From contig JALQWD010000185.1 of NCBI GenBank assembly GCA_023260175.1, positions 1 to 10,762 on the forward strand: 10,762 nt of DNA, given 5' to 3'. The DNA comes from Candidatus Nanopelagicaceae bacterium (GTDB taxonomy: Bacteria; Actinomycetota; Actinomycetes; Nanopelagicales; Nanopelagicaceae). Shown in pieces: positions 6,673-10,762 of this stretch. How positions within the stretch are numbered: the first letter of the stretch is position 1; every line of letters starts with the position of its first letter. Under the pieces are notes generated by a model. The model was not told the origin of the DNA and did not search any database. It worked only from the letters and a program-made list of their open reading frames with translations. A program made the translations under genes and the position numbers.

Positions 6673-7331
6673 TCTAAAGCGTTACGAGCTTTTAAGAATT
6701 TACAGGTAGGACAATCAACTCCGCTATTTGGAATATCGCCTTCTAACATCGTAATTAAATCTTCGACCAATGCGTTAAATCTGACAGTATCTCGGGGGAC
6801 GGGTACATATTTCTGTCTGATCTTAAATCCATCCGCTTCCGCATGATCTGGATTCCAGACTAAAAGACCCATCGAATCAACAGGTTGGCCATTACCAACT
6901 GCAGGATTCTCTAGTGAGTATGCATAAGCTTCAAGTTGTGGAGCATAGTGGGCAGCGCTGTCGCGATCTGAATCACTAACTTTGCAATCGATAATTGCTA
7001 ATGAGCCATCGCTATTTTCGCCAAGCACGTCGTACTTTCCGTAGAAGCGCCATCTAGTCTCTTCGCCATTTATCTTGATTTTAGAACTGTTAATAAATTG
7101 GCCCCATTTAGTAATTTTGCCGTCACCTAGCGAAGGATCAATATCGCGCAAATTAGCGCCTTGGAAAAGGGTTTCTTGCATATCTGCAAGAGTTGAAACT
7201 AGCGGCATAGTTAGGGGCGCTTGAACTTTAAACCAATAGAAAATCCATAAACAACGGCGACAAGTTGAGAGACCGAAAGTTAAATCGGATGGGCGAATAG
7301 TTGATCTAGTTGGGGTAGCAGGCTTAATCAT
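6669..7331 (-). CDS. PD-(D/E)XK nuclease with Cas4/AddB-like four-cysteine (putative 4Fe-4S) arrangement
   Basis: A 220-residue protein with the nuclease core in order: Asp101 in FYGKYDVL, Asp115 and Lys117 in IIDCKVSD, and Gln132/Tyr136 in APQLEAYAY (the QxxxY motif of RecB/Cas4-type nucleases). Two cysteines come early, Cys24 and Cys27 in STCRRCLW, and two near the C-terminus, Cys207 and Cys210 in DCPTCKF. This split arrangement around the nuclease core is that of the 4Fe-4S cluster in Cas4, AddB and Dna2 nucleases. An N-terminal helical region with an FYWFK segment separates the first pair from the core. No helicase domain, cas gene or CRISPR array is in the window, so it is not a CRISPR Cas4 by context. 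The substrate is probably single-stranded or end DNA, by family. It is the last gene of a leftward operon, overlapping the LysE gene by ATGA (7328-7331). Confidence 0.8.
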   Translation of the reverse strand: MIKPATPTRSTIRPSDLTFGLSTCRRCLWIFYWFKVQAPLTMPLVSTLADMQETLFQGANLRDIDPSLGDGKITKWGQFINSSKIKINGEETRWRFYGKYDVLGENSDGSLAIIDCKVSDSDRDSAAHYAPQLEAYAYSLENPAVGNGQPVDSMGLLVWNPDHAEADGFKIRQKYVPVPRDTVRFNALVEDLITMLEGDIPNSGVDCPTCKFLKARNALD

Positions 7332-7972
7332 TGGGCCATGACCGCCTGAATAATTATTAGGACACCTAAGAAAATCATTACGCCACCGCCACCTGCGCGA
7401 AGTTTTTCAAGTCGACCTCGATCTGAAGATAGCCATTCGCGTGCTTGCCCTGCAAGTAAACCCCACATGCCATCACTTAGTAGCGCGATGATGCAGAAAA
7501 CTAAGCCTAAGAACCAAAGTTGCCACGTTACATGTCCGCGATCACGATCAATAAATTGCGGACATACGGCGGCATAGAAAACAATCGCTTTTGGATTTAA
7601 TACGCCGACTACAAAACCTTCGCGCCAAGTTCTAAAGAATGTTGGTGCGCCACCGGTGGTAGCAGTCATATCTTCTGCATGTTCGGTACGTTTACGAATC
7701 GCATCTATGCCTAAGTAAATTAAATAAAGTCCACCGCCCCATTGGACGGCGTTATAAGCAAGCTCACTGCGCTGGAGGATTGGACCTATTCCAAGCGCAG
7801 TGAGCGTTGCTAATACAAACGAACCACTTACATTTCCCGCTGCAGTTGCTACCGCAATCTTCTTACCCCAGCTGATCGCTCGCGCCACAATAAAGAGCAC
7901 GCTTGGACCGGGGGCCAAGATGATTAAGTAAGCAGCAATTGCATATTCAAATAACCGCGACGGGATTGGCAT
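7328..7972 (-). CDS. LysE/RhtB-family amino-acid exporter
   Basis: A 214-residue integral membrane protein of the LysE superfamily, expected to export an amino acid or derivative from the cytoplasm. The N-terminal hallmark APGPSVLFIVARAISWGKK (20-38) is present, as is the mid-protein motif GVLNPKAIVFYAAVCPQF (123-140). About five to six hydrophobic segments are visible (about 10-32, 40-66, 76-92, 118-140, 150-175, 195-213), matching the family's usual size. The substrate cannot be told from sequence; lysine, threonine, homoserine and leucine exporters share these motifs. It starts 9 bp after the permease stop without a visible Shine-Dalgarno, suggesting translational reinitiation, and its own stop overlaps the nuclease start, so the three genes form one operon. 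Confidence 0.9.
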   Translation of the reverse strand: MPIPSRLFEYAIAAYLIILAPGPSVLFIVARAISWGKKIAVATAAGNVSGSFVLATLTALGIGPILQRSELAYNAVQWGGGLYLIYLGIDAIRKRTEHAEDMTATTGGAPTFFRTWREGFVVGVLNPKAIVFYAAVCPQFIDRDRGHVTWQLWFLGLVFCIIALLSDGMWGLLAGQAREWLSSDRGRLEKLRAGGGGVMIFLGVLIIIQAVMAQ

Positions 7973-7981
7973 GTAAGTAGT

Positions 7982-9238
7982 TTAGTGGCGTGCCTTACGA
8001 ATGCCGTGAAGTACAAGTGTGCCAAGCATCGCAACAAGAGTTGCATTGATGATGCCGCTAAATGTGTACTTTCCAACAGTCCATGACATATCTGAGATAC
8101 CGATAATCAGGGCAGATGCAGCGATAAGTAGATTAAGTGAATCTGTGAAATCAACCTTTGCATCAATCCAGATACGTGCACCAAGGATGCCGATCATGCC
8201 AAATAGCGCAGTTCCAGCGCCGCCAAGTGCGCCAACTGGAGTTGCGCTCAAGATTGCTCCAAATTTTGGAACTAGGCCAAGCAAAATCGCGCCAACGCCT
8301 GCGATCCAATAAGCAGCAGTTGAATAAACGCGAGTAGCAGCCATTACGCCGATGTTCTCAGCGTATGTAGTAGTACCTGAACCGCCGCCGAAGCCAGCAA
8401 CAGTTGTTGCAAGACCATCAGCAAGTAGCGCATCGCCCATTGCATCATCAAGATTCTTGCCGGTCATCGTTGAAACAGCCTTAACGTGTCCGACGTTCTC
8501 TGCAATTAAAACAAGCACAACTGGAAGGAAGAGCACGATTGCGCTACCTGAGAAAGTTGGTGATGTGAAATCAGGAAGCGCGAACCACTTAGCTGCCTTT
8601 ACGCCATCAAAGTTGACGTCGCCACGTACTGCAGCGAAAACATAACCAATAACAATTCCTAGGAAGATGCTAATGCGCGCCATGAAACCTTTTGATAGCG
8701 CAGCGATTAGCGCAATTGAGCCAAGAGTTACGATTGCATATAGCGGACCAGCTGCAAAATTATTCTTAGCTGCGCCTGCAAGATTTAAACCAATCACCAT
8801 AACGATGGTGCCGGTTACAACTGGTGGCAGAAGTAGGTTGATCCAATTTGTTCCAGCTGCTTTAACAATCAAACCAACTAGAGCGAGGATTGCACCTGTT
8901 ACTACAACGCCGCCAAGAGCTGCGCCAAAATTCTTATCTGCTCCCATTGCGCCAGCGATTGGTGCAAGGAATGCAAATGATGAACCCAAATAACTTGGTA
9001 CGCGATTCTTGGTAATGATTAGGAATAGAAGTGTTCCGATTCCTGAGAAGAAGAGAGTTGTTGTCGGTGGAAATCCAGTAATGATTGGAACCAAGAATGT
9101 TGCACCGAACATTGCAGCGATATGCTGCAGACCAACGCCAACTGTGCGCGGCCAGGTTAAACGCTCATCGGTTGAGACCACATCGCCTGAAGAGATCGAT
9201 TTGCCGTCGCCATGGAGCTTCCAGCTAAGAAGAGACAT
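7982..9238 (-). CDS. NCS2-family nucleobase (uracil/xanthine-type) permease, RutG/UraA-like
   Basis: A 418-residue inner-membrane proton symporter for nucleobases with the NCS2 layout of 12-14 membrane segments. Motifs include GLQHIAAMFGATFLVP (36-51), GSSFAFLAP (85-93), AENVGHVKAVS (246-256) and GGGSGTTTYAENIGVMAATR (284-303). Glu247 and Glu294 correspond to the two substrate-binding glutamates of E. coli UraA (Glu241, Glu290). TYAEN rather than the UraA-type TYGEN, and the late ARIWIDAKVD stretch, look closer to RutG; uracil is the best guess, with other pyrimidines or xanthine possible. An AAAGGA ribosome-binding site (9244-9249) lies 5 nt upstream of ATG 9236-9238. It heads the operon with the LysE exporter and nuclease, and its promoter lies in the 181-bp region shared with padR. 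Its C-ending codon preference suggests good expression. Confidence 0.92.
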   Translation of the reverse strand: MSLLSWKLHGDGKSISSGDVVSTDERLTWPRTVGVGLQHIAAMFGATFLVPIITGFPPTTTLFFSGIGTLLFLIITKNRVPSYLGSSFAFLAPIAGAMGADKNFGAALGGVVVTGAILALVGLIVKAAGTNWINLLLPPVVTGTIVMVIGLNLAGAAKNNFAAGPLYAIVTLGSIALIAALSKGFMARISIFLGIVIGYVFAAVRGDVNFDGVKAAKWFALPDFTSPTFSGSAIVLFLPVVLVLIAENVGHVKAVSTMTGKNLDDAMGDALLADGLATTVAGFGGGSGTTTYAENIGVMAATRVYSTAAYWIAGVGAILLGLVPKFGAILSATPVGALGGAGTALFGMIGILGARIWIDAKVDFTDSLNLLIAASALIIGISDMSWTVGKYTFSGIINATLVAMLGTLVLHGIRKARH

Positions 9239-9242
9239 AGAT

Positions 9243-9269
9243 GTCCTTTCGAGTGAGGTGGGGAAGGAC
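9243..9269 (-). promoter_or_regulatory. Permease ribosome-binding site inside a possible hairpin
   Basis: On the - strand the Shine-Dalgarno AAAGGA (9249-9244) ends 5 nt before the permease ATG. AAGGAC (9248-9243) can pair with GTCCTT (9269-9264) across a 15-nt loop, which would hide the ribosome-binding site. The stem is only 6 bp, so its importance is uncertain. Confidence 0.35.
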
Positions 9270-9370
9270 GGCTAAAGGGTAGGCGCCGTGGTCAGGCTCA
9301 CAGGCGTACGCCACGCAACATAGGCGCAAGAACTGGATTTTTAATCTTATATCGGGTTAAATTCCGTATC

Positions 9371-9391
9371 GATATATCGAATCGATATATC
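9371..9391. promoter_or_regulatory. 21-bp palindrome, probable PadR operator
   Basis: The left arm GATATATCGA (9371-9380) and right arm TCGATATATC (9382-9391) are perfect reverse complements around a single A at 9381. Each arm also contains the 8-bp palindrome GATATATC or overlaps one, and ATCGATATATC occurs twice as a direct repeat 13 bp apart (9368-9378, 9381-9391). Related GATATA/TATATC elements occur on either side (9348-9353, 9397-9402). The size and symmetry fit a dimeric winged-helix regulator. The site is 29 bp upstream of padR, so autoregulation is the simplest reading, with possible control of the divergent permease. Confidence 0.6.
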
Positions 9392-9398
9392 CACTGGA

Positions 9399-9414
9399 TA
9401 TAACTAGGCGGGAG
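9399..9414 (+). promoter_or_regulatory. Candidate -10 and ribosome-binding site of padR
   Basis: TATAAC (9399-9404) resembles a -10 hexamer and would leave a very short leader. GGGAG (9410-9414) lies 5 nt before ATG 9420 and is a good Shine-Dalgarno, which decides the padR start. If this -10 is used, its -35 would fall inside the palindrome, so a bound regulator would block it. The -35 itself is weak. Confidence 0.4.
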
Positions 9415-9419
9415 CCATA

Positions 9420-9950
9420 ATGCGCAGCAAGGCAGAGACCCTGGAGTTCACCCTCCTTGGCCTACTTAGCCAGTCGCCGCTTCATGGTTATGAGATCCGA
9501 AAGCGCCTTAGCGCGATCTACGGACCCTTCCGTGCGCTCTCTTTCTCAGTTCTATATCCGCAGCTGCGCCGAATGCTAGAGGCGGGGCTTATTGCAGAGC
9601 GTTTAGATGAGAGCACTCGTCGCTCACGCATTATTTACAACATCACCAAAGCTGGCGAGAAGAAGTTCGCGCAGCTAACAGATTTAGTTAACCCAGAATC
9701 ATGGGAAGACGATGGCTTTGAGGCGCGCTTTGCATTTTTTGGCGCAACTTCGACAAATAGCCGAATCAGAATTCTTGAGGGACGCCACCGTCGCCTTAAG
9801 GAAAAGGCCGAATTACTTCGCGGCGAATTAGATCGCGATGGAATGGGTTTAGATAAATATCTAGAAGAGTGGCGTCGTCACTCACTGGAATCAGCCGAGC
9901 GCGAAATCGTTTGGTTGGAAGAGTTGATTCACACTGAGAGGAAAAAATGA
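9420..9950 (+). CDS. PadR-family transcriptional regulator
   Basis: A 176-residue two-domain PadR protein. The N-terminal winged helix-turn-helix (about 8-85) contains [18 protein letters not shown] (9-26), the recognition segment [17 protein letters not shown], and the wing with [14 protein letters not shown] (67-80). The C-terminal part (about 100-172) is rich in charged helices, including [19 protein letters not shown], and matches the Vir_act_alpha_C dimerisation domain. It binds DNA as a dimer; the inducing ligand is unknown. A clear GGGAG precedes ATG 9420. Its stop overlaps the ino1 start by ATGA (9947-9950), so the two are one transcription and translation unit. M. tuberculosis has the same order (Rv0047c next to ino1 Rv0046c), so control of inositol synthesis is a reasonable inference. 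Confidence 0.93.
   Translation: MRSKAETLEFTLLGLLSQSPLHGYEIRKRLSAIYGPFRALSFSVLYPQLRRMLEAGLIAERLDESTRRSRIIYNITKAGEKKFAQLTDLVNPESWEDDGFEARFAFFGATSTNSRIRILEGRHRRLKEKAELLRGELDRDGMGLDKYLEEWRRHSLESAEREIVWLEELIHTERKK
9936..9941 (+). promoter_or_regulatory. Strong ribosome-binding site of ino1
   Basis: GAGAGG followed by five A residues stands directly before ATG 9947, inside the last codons of padR. It is among the best Shine-Dalgarno sequences in the window and suggests ino1 is translated efficiently in its own right and not only by coupling. Confidence 0.6.
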
Positions 9951-10762
9951 CAATCAATACAAACGCTGGCGACATTCGCGTTGCCATTGTTGGCGTTGGT
10001 AACTGTGCTAACTCACTTGTTCAGGGAGTTGAGTACTACAAGGATGCAAAGCCAGATCAGGAAATTCCAGGTCTTATGCATGCTGTTGTTGGTGGTTACC
10101 ACATCAATAACGTTAAGTTCGTTGCTGCTTATGACGTAGATGCAAAGAAGGTCGGTCTAGATCTTTCTGATGCAATCTGGGCGTCTGAGAACAATACAAT
10201 CAAGTTTTGCAACGTACCAAAGAGCGGTGTAACCGTTGAACGCGGAACTACACATGACGGTCTTGGTCGTTACTACAAAGAAACTATCGAAGAATCTTCA
10301 GCAGCTCCTGTTGACATGGTTGCATCTCTTAAGGCGCACAAAGTTGACGTTCTAATCTGCTACCTACCTGTAGGTTCAGAAGTTGCAGCTAAGTTCTACG
10401 CACAGTGTGCAATCGATGCAGGTTGTGCATTCGTTAACGCACTTCCAGTATTTATCGCTTCGGACCCAACATGGGCAAAGAAGTTCGAAGATGCTGGCCT
10501 ACCAATCGTTGGTGATGACATTAAGTCACAGGTTGGCGCGACAATTACTCACCGCATCATGACCAAACTCTTCCAGGATCGTGGTGTTCACGTAGATCGC
10601 ACTTACCAGTTAAACGTTGGCGGAAACATGGACTTCAAGAACATGTTGGAGCGCGATCGTTTGGAATCAAAGAAGATCTCAAAGACCAACTCTGTTACCT
10701 CGCCACTTGATTACGATCTAGGCGACAAGAACGTACACATCGGTCCTTCTGATTACATTCCA
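9947..10762 (+). CDS. ino1: Inositol-1-phosphate synthase (myo-inositol-3-phosphate synthase), 3'-truncated by window
   Basis: The frame is open to the window edge, giving the first 272 residues of a protein usually about 360 long in Actinobacteria. It converts glucose-6-phosphate to inositol 3-phosphate with NAD as a recycled cofactor, in the cytosol; this is the first step toward phosphatidylinositol and, in many Actinobacteria, mycothiol. The Rossmann loop is [16 protein letters not shown] (12-27). The family signatures [13 protein letters not shown] (164-176), [15 protein letters not shown] (189-203), [11 protein letters not shown] (223-233) and the lysine-rich [10 protein letters not shown] (241-250) carry the conserved active-site residues. 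It starts at ATG 9947 within an ATGA overlap with padR. Its codons favour AAG, AAC, TAC and GAC much more than the two-component genes do, suggesting high expression. Confidence 0.95.
   Translation, partial: MTINTNAGDIRVAIVGVGNCANSLVQGVEYYKDAKPDQEIPGLMHAVVGGYHINNVKFVAAYDVDAKKVGLDLSDAIWASENNTIKFCNVPKSGVTVERGTTHDGLGRYYKETIEESSAAPVDMVASLKAHKVDVLICYLPVGSEVAAKFYAQCAIDAGCAFVNALPVFIASDPTWAKKFEDAGLPIVGDDIKSQVGATITHRIMTKLFQDRGVHVDRTYQLNVGGNMDFKNMLERDRLESKKISKTNSVTSPLDYDLGDKNVHIGPSDYIP

Larger units (their letters stand above)
9239..9419. promoter_or_regulatory. Divergent regulatory region between the NCS2 permease and padR-ino1
   Basis: This is the only large noncoding stretch. The half near the permease (9250-9330) is GC-rich and structured: GTCCTT/AAGGAC arms (9243-9248 and 9264-9269), CGTGG/CCACG arms (9287-9291 and 9311-9315), and a 10-bp palindrome GGCGTACGCC (9303-9312). 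TAGGCG occurs three times (9280, 9321, 9405). The half near padR (9335-9405) is AT-rich and holds the 21-bp palindrome at 9371-9391. A leftward -10 candidate, TATAAG, is read on the - strand at about 9346-9351 and would give a leader of roughly 100 nt for the permease. No riboswitch class was recognised. Confidence 0.6.

Noticed and set aside
6669..7331. CRISPR-associated Cas4
   Set aside because: The cysteine and nuclease motifs are Cas4-like, but no repeat-spacer array or other cas gene is present in the window.
8019..9275. Rightward open frames antisense to the NCS2 permease (8019-8312, 8352-8645, 8667-8993, 9009-9275)
   Set aside because: They are rich in Pro, Ala, Ser and Thr with no domain pattern, and mirror a well-supported membrane protein gene on the other strand.
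9239..9345. Purine or xanthine riboswitch upstream of the nucleobase permease
   Set aside because: The conserved core sequences I know for those classes are not visible; only generic hairpins are seen.
9280..9410. TAGGCG hexamer repeated three times as a regulatory repeat
   Set aside because: Six-base matches with irregular spacing in a GC-rich stretch are weak evidence; I mention them only as part of the intergenic description.

Overview
This window looks like a compact, low-GC chromosome segment from a free-living actinobacterium. Evidence for Actinobacteria: a PimB-type mannosyltransferase next to a FadD15-like acyl-CoA synthetase and an SRPBCC protein, and a PadR regulator directly upstream of an actinobacterial-type inositol-1-phosphate synthase (ino1). 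Base composition is about mid-40s % GC by eye and almost no DNA is noncoding. That combination fits streamlined freshwater lineages such as the Nanopelagicales (acI, Planktophila-like). The lineage is an inference; no marker gene was compared.

Left part (1-6672) is an envelope-lipid and sugar locus. It holds the 3' part of pimB (+), then a leftward run fadD > histidine kinase > response regulator (3581 to 705). A divergent rightward pair follows (SRPBCC protein > ROK glucokinase, 3629-4998), then a leftward Gfo/Idh oxidoreductase (5951-4995) and a rightward plsC acyltransferase (about 5977-6672). The pimB, fadD, SRPBCC and plsC set resembles the Mycobacterium tuberculosis Rv2182c-Rv2188c neighbourhood as I recall it. 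The two-component pair between fadD and pimB is the unexpected insertion.

Middle part (6669-9238) is a leftward operon: NCS2 uracil/xanthine-type permease > LysE-family exporter > a small PD-(D/E)XK nuclease with four cysteines placed like the Fe-S cluster ligands of Cas4/AddB nucleases. This nuclease is the least explained gene here.

Right part (9239-10762) has the only sizeable intergenic region (181 bp). It contains a 21-bp palindrome (10-bp arms around one base) that is probably the operator of the PadR regulator starting at 9420. PadR overlaps ino1 by an ATGA; ino1 runs off the right edge.

Functionally, Ino1 makes inositol phosphate for phosphatidylinositol, PlsC makes phosphatidic acid, FadD activates fatty acids, and PimB adds a mannose to phosphatidylinositol mannoside, so both ends of the window concern phosphoinositide lipids. 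Convergent genes overlap by 35, 4 and 4 bp, so there is no room for conventional terminators. I see no tRNA, rRNA, CRISPR array, insertion sequence or phage gene, and no gene-free stretch longer than 181 bp.
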